Counted from the first letter of the stretch, positions 9,702 to 18,446 are shown. The stretch: DNA of 64,000 nucleotides from Chloroflexi bacterium HGW-Chloroflexi-4 (GCA_002840715.1 PHBW01000001.1:1-64000); one strand, 5' to 3'. A program made the numbers and translations. Notes: generated by a model not told the origin, from the sequence alone.

Positions 9702-9923
9702 CTATTGCATTCCAACACTGTAGTTGTCTTCAGGTTTTTGACCTTCACTGATCATCAGATTTCCAAACCTCAATTCTTCCCGATACATTCGGTCGATAGA
9801 AACCTCGACGACATCACCTTCACTGCGTCCCATATTGCTGGAGAGATCTTTCAATTGACGGACACATTCGATGCTAAGTCGAAACGAACGAACTGCTTTT
9901 GTGGATGAGTTTTTTATGGGCAT
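9702..9923 (-). CDS. ribbon-helix-helix type DNA-binding regulator
   Basis: 73 aa. The pattern of an RHH protein is present: a basic N-terminus, a short strand VRSFRLSIE, helix CVRQLKDLSSNMG and helix SEGDVVEVSIDRMYREEL. RHH dimers insert a two-stranded sheet into palindromic operators. A perfect 18-bp palindrome lies in the spacer of its own promoter (9952-9969), and a related site overlaps the promoter of the divergent ATPase gene, which fits an autorepressor. The start is fixed by AAAGGAG 8-9 nt upstream. The fold is inferred from pattern and context. Confidence 0.7.
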   Translation of the reverse strand: MPIKNSSTKAVRSFRLSIECVRQLKDLSSNMGRSEGDVVEVSIDRMYREELRFGNLMISEGQKPEDNYSVGMQ

Positions 9924-9948
9924 GGTTTTTATCTCCTTTGTTTAAAAT

Positions 9949-9977
9949 ATTGTAATACAATTGTATTACTTTTTCAA
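9949..9977 (-). promoter_or_regulatory. promoter of the RHH gene with palindromic operator
   Basis: On the minus strand, -35 TTGAAA (9972-9977) and -10 TACAAT (9949-9954) are 17 bp apart. A perfect palindrome, GTAATACAATTGTATTAC (9952-9969), fills the spacer and touches the -10 box. A protein bound there would block RNA polymerase, so this is a likely autoregulatory operator. Confidence 0.72.
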
Positions 9978-10026
9978 GTGTTAACCGCAAATCATTCCGG
10001 CAGGGACGACTGGTTTGTACAATTAT

Positions 10027-10063
10027 GCATTTCAATTGCATTACTGTACAATGTTGTTATAAT
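10027..10063 (+). promoter_or_regulatory. promoter of the ATPase gene with operator-like site
   Basis: -35-like TTGCAT (10036-10041) and -10 TATAAT (10058-10063) are separated by 16 bp on the + strand. The 18-bp stretch GCATTTCAATTGCATTAC (10027-10044) matches the RHH operator at 14 of 18 positions and overlaps the -35 box. The RHH protein may therefore control both divergent units. Confidence 0.6.
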
Positions 10064-10115
10064 GGAGATATAAATTATCAGATCGACTGACCCATATTCA
10101 ATCGGAGCGTTATTA

Positions 10116-11267
10116 ATGATAGAAAGAACATTGGCTTCCAAAGTGACTTCTCTGGCGCAGAAGTTCCAGGTGATCACGCTCACCGGTCCTCGGCAGTCTG
10201 GCAAGACTACCCTGGTCAGAGCCACTTTTCCAGACTTGCCCTATGTCTCTCTTGAAGAGCCTGATATCCGGCAGATTGCGCTGACCGACCCGCGTGGCTT
10301 CCTTTCCAATTACCCCAATGGCGTGATCCTGGATGAAATCCAAAATACACCTGAATTGTTCTCGTATATTCAGCGGATTGTGGATGAAAACCGCCAAATT
10401 CAATTTATTCTGACCGGTTCCTCGAACTTCTTGTTAATGGAAAAAATCAGCCAAACCCTGGCTGGTCGCGTCGCTGTCTTGCATTTGCTACCATTCTCTT
10501 TAGAAGAACTTGGACCATTGGTAGATTCTTACGAAAATCTGATTTTCAAAGGTCAATACCCACGTATTTACGACCGAACTATTCCACCAACTGATTTTTA
10601 TCCATCCTACATTCAAACCTACGTAGATCGGGATGTGCGCATGATCAAAAATATCGGGGATATTAATGCCTTCATCCAGTTCACGCAATTGTGCGCCGGC
10701 CGTATCGGGCAACCACTAAATAATGCCAGCCTGGCCAATGATGCCGGTATCAGCCCCAACACTGCCAAATCATGGCTTTCGATTTTGGAAAGTTCTTACA
10801 TTCTATATCGTCTACAACCATACCACCGTAATTTCAACAAACGGTTGATAAAATCACCCAAGCTCTATTTTTATGATACCGGGGTCGCCTGTTCACTTCT
10901 TGGTATACGCGAGCAAGAACAAGTCAATTTGCATTACATGAAAGGCTCCCTCTTTGAAAATTTGATTCTCAATGAGTTTATCAAACGTAGTTACAACCGG
11001 GGCGAGAACCGTCAGCCATATTATTGGCAGGATAACCACGGTAAAGAAATTGATTGCTTGTTGGTTAATGGTGAAAGGGTTACAGCGGTTGAGATTAAAT
11101 CTGGAAAAACAGTGTCCACTAGCTATTTTGAAAACCTAATATACTGGCGATCTCTTGCAGCCTTACCTGAGAATCAGGAATATGTGGTTTACGGTGGGGA
11201 TCAATCCATGCAAACCGGTGCCGGCACATTAATTAGCTGGAAGAATTTGGATCGCATTCCAGATTGA
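10116..11267 (+). CDS. AAA_14 / DUF4143 family ATPase
   Basis: 383 aa, the usual length of this common family. Walker A (TGPRQSGKTT) is at 23-32, Walker B (VILDEIQ) at 70-76, and a sensor-like LTGSSNF near 108. The C-terminal DUF4143 part contains a GSLFENLILNEF helix and a restriction-fold-like strand pair (EIDCLLV, then AVEIKSGK near 328). These ATPases are widespread and poorly understood; the DUF4143 part is thought to bind nucleic acid or partner proteins. It is a single gene, divergent from the RHH/membrane pair and probably regulated by the RHH protein. Confidence 0.88.
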   Translation: MIERTLASKVTSLAQKFQVITLTGPRQSGKTTLVRATFPDLPYVSLEEPDIRQIALTDPRGFLSNYPNGVILDEIQNTPELFSYIQRIVDENRQIQFILTGSSNFLLMEKISQTLAGRVAVLHLLPFSLEELGPLVDSYENLIFKGQYPRIYDRTIPPTDFYPSYIQTYVDRDVRMIKNIGDINAFIQFTQLCAGRIGQPLNNASLANDAGISPNTAKSWLSILESSYILYRLQPYHRNFNKRLIKSPKLYFYDTGVACSLLGIREQEQVNLHYMKGSLFENLILNEFIKRSYNRGENRQPYYWQDNHGKEIDCLLVNGERVTAVEIKSGKTVSTSYFENLIYWRSLAALPENQEYVVYGGDQSMQTGAGTLISWKNLDRIPD

Positions 11268-11529
11268 CAAGCAAATCGCTCCACTTCATATTTTTTGAAT
11301 ATATTCCAACTGAAGAACTCGTTCGGAACTAAGTTGGGAAGAATGGAATGATTTGTTTGGTATGTTTTTTTGATATGTCAATATACTCTGTTTAGGCAAA
11401 AACGGAAACAACAATCCTTTCAATTTTTTCATATCGCATAATATGTCTTTTTACATGACAGGTACTTTCAAAGATGAGACAACAGAACCAGTAATTACCT
11501 TCCAGGTTACCAAGATATTGCATATGCGC

Positions 11530-12972
11530 TTAAGAATTTTCGCGACACGGAAGGTGAGCACGGTCTCCACGTGCCAGACGACTCAAACCTGAGTTGCTGC
11601 AATCTAGGCATACTTTGTCAATTTGATGTTTGACAGAACACAACTCTCTATTCTCAGCGAATTCAATTATATGGTTTAGATTTACCACTTCATTGAACAA
11701 CCCTGTGAACATCATCATAAAGTCATTAACTACACGGGCGGCAGACATTGCATTAAGTGAAATTACATTTGGCTCTGAAATTTCATCATCATCAATATAG
11801 CGCTGCGCTCTTCTCTCCTTTTCTGAAAGACCTTCATTGGCAAGTCTACCCGCCGGGATAAGATTATTACAGCTTAAACATCCTCCACCAGAAAAAGGCA
11901 TTACCATCCTACTGGCAACAAGTATTTGGTCTACCTGGCGTTCTGTATTAACCAACACTTTTACTCCGATCTGTGCTCCAGGTATTAAATATTGATAGAC
12001 GATGGCATTAAATACAAGGCGACTTTGTATGGAGTCTGTAGCCAGAAAAAGAAAATCTACATCGACTAATTGATGCGCTATCGACTTATCAACGATATTT
12101 CCAACAATTGCTTCATACCGAATTTTTGGATTCGCTTGCTTAGCTACTTTCTGAGCAATAAGAACCTTATATTTGGCAAAACGTTTCCCAAGATACTTCA
12201 ACCACGGGTTTTTGGTTCGGGTTAAGAATGCTATAGCATCATGTTCTGTAGCTCCAACAATTCTCGGAAGATTAGTAAGATCAACGCGGTCAAAATCAAC
12301 TGCAACAATATGACCCACGCCTAAGCGTGAGACCAATTCGTTCAAGATTGATCCACCTCCACCTAATCCAACAATACCAATTTTTAATTTTGATAGAATT
12401 TCTTGCCCATTTTCACCTATTAGCCGAACATTTCTATCATATTTGGGGTCACTAAATTGCGTTCCTGCTAAAACTCTCGGAAATATTTTCTGTATTCGAG
12501 AACCGATAACGGTTACACTATCAAGTTCATAACGCCCATTTCGAGTCCAAATATCTCCTGCTACTGCATTCTTTGCAAATACTAATGCCCCCACTGGACC
12601 TCCTTTTGTGATGTCCAGTAAGGCTGGGTATCCTCGTTCATGCGATGCTAAATCGTCTGTAGAGAAAGCGACCGAATCATTCCCTCCATGACAATGTACA
12701 GCAAGGTAACAAAGATTTTGATCACAGCAGAAACTCGATTTTTCCGCAACAAATTCAGCAGTAAGTGCTCGATATCCATGTTTACCAGGGACATAGTCTT
12801 TACCATCCTTGGCCATAAATGTGTCCCGCGCTAATAAACGCGTGCCCCGAGGAGTTTCAACAATTCCCGCAGCGATAACTAACCCGTGCTCGTCATTATC
12901 TCCAGGGAAAAGATGCTTTTGGATTTTTTGAAATTGTCGATCGGTAAGTGTCAGCGAAATTGGAGTTTTCAT
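11530..12972 (-). CDS. JAB (MPN) peptidase fused to ThiF/E1-like adenylating enzyme
   Basis: 480 aa. The N-terminal third has a JAMM metal site: Glu28, HCH (His93, His95), then Ser104-x2-Asp107. The C-terminal part is an E1/ThiF domain with GLGGGGS at 202-208, VDFD near 225-228 and a conserved LTNLPR block; pairs of cysteines near the end (CLSC and CLDC) suggest a structural zinc. E1 enzymes adenylate the tail of ubiquitin-like proteins and JAB peptidases trim or remove them, so one chain carries both activities. The ATG at 12972 overlaps the E2-like stop (ATGA) and has AAGGA just upstream. It is the third gene of a Ubl, E2-like, E1-JAB operon. Confidence 0.88.
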   Translation of the reverse strand: MKTPISLTLTDRQFQKIQKHLFPGDNDEHGLVIAAGIVETPRGTRLLARDTFMAKDGKDYVPGKHGYRALTAEFVAEKSSFCCDQNLCYLAVHCHGGNDSVAFSTDDLASHERGYPALLDITKGGPVGALVFAKNAVAGDIWTRNGRYELDSVTVIGSRIQKIFPRVLAGTQFSDPKYDRNVRLIGENGQEILSKLKIGIVGLGGGGSILNELVSRLGVGHIVAVDFDRVDLTNLPRIVGATEHDAIAFLTRTKNPWLKYLGKRFAKYKVLIAQKVAKQANPKIRYEAIVGNIVDKSIAHQLVDVDFLFLATDSIQSRLVFNAIVYQYLIPGAQIGVKVLVNTERQVDQILVASRMVMPFSGGGCLSCNNLIPAGRLANEGLSEKERRAQRYIDDDEISEPNVISLNAMSAARVVNDFMMMFTGLFNEVVNLNHIIEFAENRELCSVKHQIDKVCLDCSNSGLSRLARGDRAHLPCRENS

Positions 12973-13352
12973 TGTTTCCTTATCCATTCAAGCACTTTGA
13001 GAAGTTTGATAGCCGCAGTATCATGCGTGGGATTCCAATGGTTAGATCTTCTTGAAATTTGAATTGCGTTCCGGTTATGCCAATTTATAGGTCCAGAAAT
13101 ACCTTGACCAAATCCAGCCCCATCGAATCTATGGATGTCAGGGTCGATAAAATGTGGATACACATCCGAACGCGGATACTGAAAGTTGATTGTAAATCCT
13201 ACCCAGGTTTGGGAGGGAGTATATCGTTCACCAATGCCTAAGTCATGTACAACAACATACGCCCCCCCCTGGTCCTCAGGATCGACATCAATTTTATGCT
13301 CCGCAAATACTTGCTTCAATTCAGCGATAGCGATTTCGACCTCAGGAGTCAT
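12969..13352 (-). CDS. E2/UBC-like protein without any cysteine
   Basis: 127 aa between the Ubl and E1 genes, the usual place of the E2. It has the E2-like pattern of strands ending in a YP-rich turn (YPRSDVYPHFIDPD), followed by GISGPINWHNRNAIQISRR. No cysteine occurs anywhere in the chain, so the thioester chemistry of a classical E2 is impossible; His and Trp residues cluster where the active site would be. It fits the cysteine-less prokaryotic E2-like families that accompany JAB-E1 fusions. GAGG lies upstream of the start. Family call rests on fold pattern plus context. Confidence 0.65.
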   Translation of the reverse strand: MTPEVEIAIAELKQVFAEHKIDVDPEDQGGAYVVVHDLGIGERYTPSQTWVGFTINFQYPRSDVYPHFIDPDIHRFDGAGFGQGISGPINWHNRNAIQISRRSNHWNPTHDTAAIKLLKVLEWIRKQ

Positions 13353-13361
13353 CTCAATTCC

Positions 13362-13640
13362 TCAACTATTATCATCCGGTGCTGTTACACGGAACTCGTC
13401 ATTTTTTTTGAGAGTTACACTTTCGGAATCAGAAATAGGCACTAATTTTCCGTTCCCTTTGACTCGAAAGAGTATGAAATCTTCTTGAATAGCAACCCCC
13501 TGTTGCATGGCGATCCGCTTAATTTCAAGACCGTTTGTTTTATGGTCCTGAAAAATCACGGGGTGGTTGTTCACATTGATGGTAATCGGTTTTCCACCGT
13601 TTCCGTTAGAATTATTATCCTTAACTTCGTCGAATTGCAT
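13362..13640 (-). CDS. ubiquitin-like (multiubiquitin-type) protein
   Basis: 92 aa. A flexible, Asn/Gly-rich start is followed by one beta-grasp domain: PITINVNNHPVIF, a helix TNGLEIKRIAMQQG, then FILFRV and a late KKNDEFRV strand, matching the Multiubiquitin domain pattern. The start at 13640 is fixed by AGGAGGT 4 nt upstream; the longer frame from 13670 has no such signal. The chain ends in ...APDDNS, so there is no C-terminal di-glycine for activation unless the tail is processed. It heads the operon with the E2-like and JAB-E1 genes and is presumably their substrate. Confidence 0.75.
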   Translation of the reverse strand: MQFDEVKDNNSNGNGGKPITINVNNHPVIFQDHKTNGLEIKRIAMQQGVAIQEDFILFRVKGNGKLVPISDSESVTLKKNDEFRVTAPDDNS

Positions 13641-13837
13641 TTTACCTCCTGCGCAAAAGCGCAAATACATTTTTAAATTGAACGAATTTTTACTTAAGAC
13701 ATTTTGCCGAATACTAATAGACTATTAGATTCATTTTGGGCTATCTCTTGATTTATTCTTGCCATTGTACATTCTCACATATCCTTAACTTATGATGTTG
13801 CGTTGAATATTCATGCAACAATTACAGTAAAAAAATA

Positions 13838-14494
13838 TTAGAACAAATTTTGATTTCCAAATGATTCTGCTTGTGAATGGAAAATCTTTTTATCCTCAGT
13901 AATGTAAATTAATTTAAGGCTCTTCAATCTTTTTGTGAATGCAGTTATAGTTACGCCAAATTCATTTTTAAGAGCATACAAATCCGGCCATTTAGTAATA
14001 TCAACGTCATTAATTGCTTCCATCAATAAGTGATGAGGCATAAGTAGATATGCCGCATACTTCTCTGCCTGAATTTCGCGTTTGTCAAGTTTTTGTTGCC
14101 TGCACAAATATGTTATCTTTTCTTTAGGCAATAATAGAGGGAGTTGAACTGCCTCGCTTTTCTTCGCAATATGAAGATCCCAATGCCCTACTTCATGTGC
14201 TTTTGTAAATGCTTCTGTACCAATATATTCTTCAAAATGATCTCGGTGACGTTCATTCATTAAGATTTTTTTACTTGAGGGGTTCAGGTACCCAAGAATC
14301 TTTTCCTCATTTGTGTCCTGAATATCATCCCAATCCATCCAAATATCAAGATATGATTCAATTATTCTATCAATGGGGATAGGAGGTTTTACGATTTTAC
14401 CATATTGAGATTCAAATCCAGCCAGCATAGCATATGCTTTACTCTCAATTTCGCTGTCTAGAATATATCTCTCGTCTTTAATCATACAATTCAC
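13838..14494 (-). CDS. immA-like: ImmA/IrrE-type metallopeptidase
   Basis: 218 aa. The zinc motif HEVGH is at 100-104 (in AHEVGHWDLH), and the third ligand is probably the Glu in IQAEKYAAYLLMP. ImmA-type peptidases cleave a partner XRE repressor and so release a mobile element or defence operon. The partner is the preceding gene, whose stop overlaps this start by 4 bp (ATGA). It may control the neighbouring ubiquitin-like operon, which lies 197 bp downstream on the same strand. Confidence 0.9.
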   Translation of the reverse strand: MNCMIKDERYILDSEIESKAYAMLAGFESQYGKIVKPPIPIDRIIESYLDIWMDWDDIQDTNEEKILGYLNPSSKKILMNERHRDHFEEYIGTEAFTKAHEVGHWDLHIAKKSEAVQLPLLLPKEKITYLCRQQKLDKREIQAEKYAAYLLMPHHLLMEAINDVDITKWPDLYALKNEFGVTITAFTKRLKSLKLIYITEDKKIFHSQAESFGNQNLF

Positions 14495-14835
14495 TCTTTG
14501 TCTTTATTCGATGCAATATTTAGCATTTTCTTAAGTTGTTCATTGGTCAGTTTTTGAGATTGCAATTTTCGAAGAAGAATACCTACGTCAGAATTTGACT
14601 CTACTGCTTTTCTGATTTGCTCGGGTGATATTTTTCCGGCAAGATCTAAGAGCCCTTCAGCATCAACTTCCAATACATTAGCCATAGCTCTTATTTTCTC
14701 TTCGCTTGGTGGATCTACCTTACTGTTTTCAATCTTGCTTAGGTAGGTAAAATCAATACATACCATTTCAGCAAAATCTCGTAGAGAAATCCCTTTCGAT
14801 ACTCGCAACTCTCTTATTCGGCGGCCAAAATCCAT
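14491..14835 (-). CDS. XRE-family HTH repressor, ImmA partner
   Basis: 114 aa with an N-terminal helix-turn-helix: IRELRVSKGISLRDFAEM, then DFTYLSKIENSKVDPPSEE. The C-terminal half is helical and charged and is probably the part cut or bound by ImmA. It is the first gene of a two-gene unit with a good sigma70-type promoter at 14860-14887. It resembles element-borne repressors that are relieved by ImmA cleavage after DNA damage or phage infection; the trigger here is unknown. Confidence 0.9.
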   Translation of the reverse strand: MDFGRRIRELRVSKGISLRDFAEMVCIDFTYLSKIENSKVDPPSEEKIRAMANVLEVDAEGLLDLAGKISPEQIRKAVESNSDVGILLRKLQSQKLTNEQLKKMLNIASNKDKE

Positions 14836-14859
14836 CTGTATTTATCCTTTTCAATAATC

Positions 14860-14887
14860 ATTATACCATGTTGTGTTGAAAAATCAA
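14860..14887 (-). promoter_or_regulatory. sigma70-type promoter of the XRE/ImmA pair
   Basis: On the minus strand, -35 TTGATT (14882-14887) and -10 TATAAT (14860-14865) are separated by 16 bp and lie 25 bp before the XRE start codon. The AT-rich spacer holds an ACACAACA stretch but no clear palindrome. Confidence 0.65.
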
Positions 14888-15096
14888 GCAACTTAATTTG
14901 AAGAATGGAAAACACACTTTCACTAAAGGGGTAGATCACCCAATAATGGGTAACTCCTAGAGTAGATAACAACAGATCACGAAACAGTTTTGGGGCACAG
15001 AGTAAGACGTAAAACTATTATAAATAGTAATTCAGAAATCTTTGCATATCCTTTCAAAGTTAAACTATGTTATATCAACAATTTTCTCCGGTTGTA

Positions 15097-15136
15097 AAAA
15101 ATGGATTGCTTATCTCGCGAAAAGCAATCCATTTTT
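15097..15136 (-). terminator. rho-independent terminator of the ParM/replication operon
   Basis: A perfect 15-bp inverted repeat (15097-15111 with 15122-15136), AAAAATGGATTGCTT and its complement, around a 10-nt loop. The outer A/T runs make it bidirectional. It lies 77 bp behind the last gene of the minus-strand operon ending at 15214 and behind no + strand gene. The rest of the 14836-15213 gap holds only the XRE promoter and a small ACCCA/TGGGT hairpin near 14940. Confidence 0.8.
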
Positions 15137-15213
15137 GATAAAAGTTAGTCTTTACAAAAAGAGCTAAAAAAACCTAAAGGAAAGTTGTTAGTAGGCTAAC
15201 TCATCCTTTGCTT

Positions 15214-16644
15214 CTACCTCCCTCTCTTATCACATATCAATCCCAGATCGAACGCATAAAGATGCATCCCCTCCAATACCCAGGTTAGGGCATTTTCAGC
15301 ATGGGCAGGCTCTCCACTTGAGACATATCCTTCCTCTCCACGCAACATTTCCCAATCGGTAATAATGACTACGGGATAAATCTCTGATCGACTGTCTCCA
15401 AAAGAAGGTACCTCAACCTTTACTTTGAGGGAACCACCCCGTCCAAAATTGAAGTACCGTAGAAAGACATCCCAGTAGAACCGGGTCATGTTGTCCCTAA
15501 AGAAGGGTAATGCCTGTCTTTGGCTAAAGACAACTTTCTTGTACCCCGCCTGGAGCTGTTCAAGTAATGGCTTGTTTTGGTGCATGTGCAGGAATCGGTA
15601 CAGTAGCATTATAGAAGTCGACGGATAGGCTGATTCTATTTCTACAGGTCCGCCTTTATAATGAGAGCCATCGTAGATCAATTCCATCATTTGGAAAAAT
15701 TGGTAACGATTTTCCTTCACCTCCGCTTCCAGCTTCCCGATCTCTGATTCCATGATGCCCATCACCATGTTCAATTCGCTCATGTCCGCCGGCATTCGCT
15801 GGGCAAAATTCGGGACAGCAGCAACCTGGTCAGTTGAGCTTTCCTTTGCAGATTGTAGTTCTGGTTGAAATATGGCTACCGGTTCCAGGAGTTGAAAGGA
15901 GTTCACGCTTTCCCATTCAGGATTCTGCATAAAGGCTCCGATTTCCTTCCAGTAAAGCTCAAATGGGATGGAGCTATTTTTCTTCTTCAAAGCACCAAGA
16001 ACCTGCTGCCAGACCGAGATTGTCTTACCGTCATTCGCCGCCAGCGCAAACAGTATTCTCACCTTGTGATCAATCTCGCTACCGGCCTGAGAATTAAAGA
16101 ACAAACACAGGCGTTCCAGTTTATCTGAAATCCTGGGCACGTCATTGAGGCGTGCCTGCTGCTCCATCTCAAAGAGGATCGTGTTCTCTAACAATACGTC
16201 CGCACGAATATTGCGTGATCCGTTAAAGGATAGAACTTTCTCCAACTCGGTTTTTCTGCCTTGTTGGTAGGCAGCGATGAATACCTGCATTTCCATCAAG
16301 GCATGTGCCGCCTCGACAGGGTCATCGAGTTTCGGTGCTTTGCGTGGATTTTCATCCAACATCGCCGCCCCATCCTCGGTGAGGACAAAGGCTGCGTAAG
16401 GTCTGCCTCGCTGGCCTGACATTGTCACATTGATTGTCCTCAGTGCGGGTGCCAATCCACCTGGCGGTTCGGTCAGGGTCTTCAAGGCATCCCGAACCGG
16501 ATGCTGTCCCAGACCGGTCATTATTTCAACCTGCTCTCCTGTGGCAATTCCGCGGTGTGAGAAACAATACATTATTTGGTTTAAACGGTCGGATTGATCG
16601 TGTGTGTCAATCCAGCGATTGATAGATTTCTGATTTTCTTTCAT
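15214..16644 (-). CDS. replication-relaxation-like winged-helix protein
   Basis: 476 aa. The first ~90 residues form a winged helix (RLNQIMYCFSHRGIATGEQV, then RDALKTL and a wing). Residues ~95-200 recall the Replic_Relax pattern, with an AHALMEMQVFIAAYQ helix before a strand ending IRADVLLE. The C-terminal half is unrecognised and mostly helical. Replic_Relax proteins are plasmid or integrative-element proteins thought to act at origins. It is the last gene of a five-gene unit with ParM, followed by a strong terminator, which fits an element-maintenance role. The family match is moderate. Confidence 0.5.
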   Translation of the reverse strand: MKENQKSINRWIDTHDQSDRLNQIMYCFSHRGIATGEQVEIMTGLGQHPVRDALKTLTEPPGGLAPALRTINVTMSGQRGRPYAAFVLTEDGAAMLDENPRKAPKLDDPVEAAHALMEMQVFIAAYQQGRKTELEKVLSFNGSRNIRADVLLENTILFEMEQQARLNDVPRISDKLERLCLFFNSQAGSEIDHKVRILFALAANDGKTISVWQQVLGALKKKNSSIPFELYWKEIGAFMQNPEWESVNSFQLLEPVAIFQPELQSAKESSTDQVAAVPNFAQRMPADMSELNMVMGIMESEIGKLEAEVKENRYQFFQMMELIYDGSHYKGGPVEIESAYPSTSIMLLYRFLHMHQNKPLLEQLQAGYKKVVFSQRQALPFFRDNMTRFYWDVFLRYFNFGRGGSLKVKVEVPSFGDSRSEIYPVVIITDWEMLRGEEGYVSSGEPAHAENALTWVLEGMHLYAFDLGLICDKRGR

Positions 16645-16698
16645 GTCAAAAATTCACTCCGTAATTTAAAGGTTTGATTAATGTGGACTTTAACCGAT

Positions 16699-17157
16699 TT
16701 ATTGACCCGAATTATTGACACTGTCTAATCGATCCTGCAGATTGCGTAATACCTGGTTCTGTTTCTGGATCATCTTTTCCAGTCGTTCATTTTCAATAGT
16801 CAAGGCAAAGTTTTTTTGTTCCATCTCATATCGCAAACGTATGTATTGTTTTATTTCAAGGTCACGGTCAGCTATCTGTTTCTCTACATCCTTGACGTAA
16901 GTTAACTCCGTATGATATTTCTTATTCACAATCTCAAGGATCATTTCAGGATACCTGTCGTGAAATTGCTGCTTCATATAACAGATATCCCCGTAGGAAA
17001 AGATTAAGTAGTCAATGGCAGCACAGGCAGTGAGGATCAAATGATCCTCAAGCGAAATACCGATCTCGTCGAAAAATTTACCGAAATGAAATTCGAGTAA
17101 GGCTTTCAGTTTTTCAAGATCAGGATTCTTATTAATACTTTCCAGAAATTCATTCAT
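16699..17157 (-). CDS. coiled-coil protein, unknown function
   Basis: 152 aa. The N-terminal half is globular and helical (LEKLKALLEFHFGKFFDEIG, then LILTACAAIDYLIFSYG); from about residue 95 the chain is a continuous heptad-like coiled coil ending in QNQVLRNLQDRLD. No family recognised. It sits between the ParM/adaptor genes and the replication-relaxation-like gene in one operon (gaps of 66 and 54 bp), so it may join the partition or replication machinery. Confidence 0.55.
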   Translation of the reverse strand: MNEFLESINKNPDLEKLKALLEFHFGKFFDEIGISLEDHLILTACAAIDYLIFSYGDICYMKQQFHDRYPEMILEIVNKKYHTELTYVKDVEKQIADRDLEIKQYIRLRYEMEQKNFALTIENERLEKMIQKQNQVLRNLQDRLDSVNNSGQ

Positions 17158-17223
17158 TTTTTACTTCCTTTTTTGGAGTGGTCCGGAACCGAATGTGGAA
17201 AATCTACATTCGGTTCCTTGAGC

Positions 17224-17460
17224 CTAGATTAACAGATCATTGAGCGCGTCTTCCGCGCCACCCTCTTCAGCTATGAAGAAGGAGTCATCAGACGGAAGTC
17301 CGCCCATTCGCAAGGCAGCTTTGACCGCACGTGCTTTGCACATATACCCTGCCCGATTGAAGAATTTGATCAGGTCGTCATCTTCGCCAAGACGCAATCG
17401 GAGGTGGATGTGCACAGATATTGCATTTACACCACCATTATGATCATTCTTTAGACTCAT
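17224..17460 (-). CDS. parR-like: ParR-like small adaptor, copy 1
   Basis: 78 aa. A strand VHIHLRLRLGEDDDLIKFF is followed by a basic helix CKARAVKAALRMG, an RHH-like layout, and an acidic tail EGGAEDALNDLL. In type II partition systems ParR binds the centromere and its acidic C-terminus caps the ParM filament; this arrangement fits. Its start overlaps the ParM stop by 4 bp. A close relative lies at 23096-23332 next to the second ParM, sharing the L-R-x-GEDDDLI pattern. Confidence 0.65.
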   Translation of the reverse strand: MSLKNDHNGGVNAISVHIHLRLRLGEDDDLIKFFNRAGYMCKARAVKAALRMGGLPSDDSFFIAEEGGAEDALNDLLI

Positions 17461-18446
17461 ACTTTCCTCCGATTAGCCTGTTGCTTGGCGAGCTTATACA
17501 ATCCTCGGCTGATCGAGATCACCGGTTCATCGGGAATATGTACCCTGCCGCTGAATCGTTCAATCAACAGTTCACGGAGTAAGATTGCTCCCCCACCCAC
17601 GATGATGAGTTGCGAAAACCTGCGCCATCGATTGCCCCAAGTTTTTTCAATCTGGCCGGTGACTTCCCTTGCCCATACAGGGATAGCCTGGCGGATCTCC
17701 AATTTTGAGGACCGCAATTTTGTATCGAGCTCACCAAGAGTATGCAGGTTATCTCCGTTGAGCAATTCCAACAACCTGCGTACACCCAGGGTTCGTCCGG
17801 CGGTCATGGCCTGAACTACAGTCCGGTCGTTGACCGTCAGGAGCTCCAACGTATTGAAGCCAATTGAGATGATCCCCATTTCCTGATTGAAATGAGCCCG
17901 CCTTTGCGGGATGAACTGTCCCTCATCGTCCAGCAGATAATCAAAGAGCGCACCGGAGGGTTGACTGGTCACTTTCACTTCACTAATCTGGATTGAGCAA
18001 TGCTGCCCATCAGCCTCCCAATCGTGCTCCCCCACCAACCACCGCTTTACGTTATCAGCGTTGGCGGCTGCCTGATCTCCGGATAACACTTCCAGAGGAA
18101 GACCAACAATCAAATTGATGGGAGTATCGATCATTCCGAACTGGTTCATATAGCGGCTGAGAATGCCATACACTATTGCTCGGGTTTCGGGAACACCGGT
18201 CATACGTTCATAGTCCAGGTTTTCAATCGGCCGTCCCCAGTCGTGCGCGCCCGGACCGACATAGAAATTCATGCCACCGACGCCCACCTTCATGGGTGGT
18301 TTGCGGTTGCGGAACCCTAGTAGCTGGCTGACCTGTTGGCCTGTATCGGCAGCGACAACAGCCTGAAGCTGTATCCCGCCGTGGTCGCCATAGAGCTTGT
18401 TTGAACCAGCACCAAGATCCTCGCCGAAGAATAATGGCTCACTCAT
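17457..18446 (-). CDS. parM-like: ParM-type actin-like ATPase, copy 1
   Basis: 329 aa, the usual length. Actin-fold motifs are in order: phosphate-1 EDLGAGSNKLYG near the start, phosphate-2 GIISIGFNTLELL near 190, and the adenosine motif IIVGGGAILLREL near 290. ParM polymerises with ATP and pushes plasmid copies apart. It overlaps a small gene upstream by 8 bp and the ParR-like gene downstream by 4 bp, so the three are one unit. A second, clearly related ParM lies at 23335-24330. Base composition here is markedly more GC-rich than in the flanks, suggesting a separate origin. Confidence 0.88.
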   Translation of the reverse strand: MSEPLFFGEDLGAGSNKLYGDHGGIQLQAVVAADTGQQVSQLLGFRNRKPPMKVGVGGMNFYVGPGAHDWGRPIENLDYERMTGVPETRAIVYGILSRYMNQFGMIDTPINLIVGLPLEVLSGDQAAANADNVKRWLVGEHDWEADGQHCSIQISEVKVTSQPSGALFDYLLDDEGQFIPQRRAHFNQEMGIISIGFNTLELLTVNDRTVVQAMTAGRTLGVRRLLELLNGDNLHTLGELDTKLRSSKLEIRQAIPVWAREVTGQIEKTWGNRWRRFSQLIIVGGGAILLRELLIERFSGRVHIPDEPVISISRGLYKLAKQQANRRKV

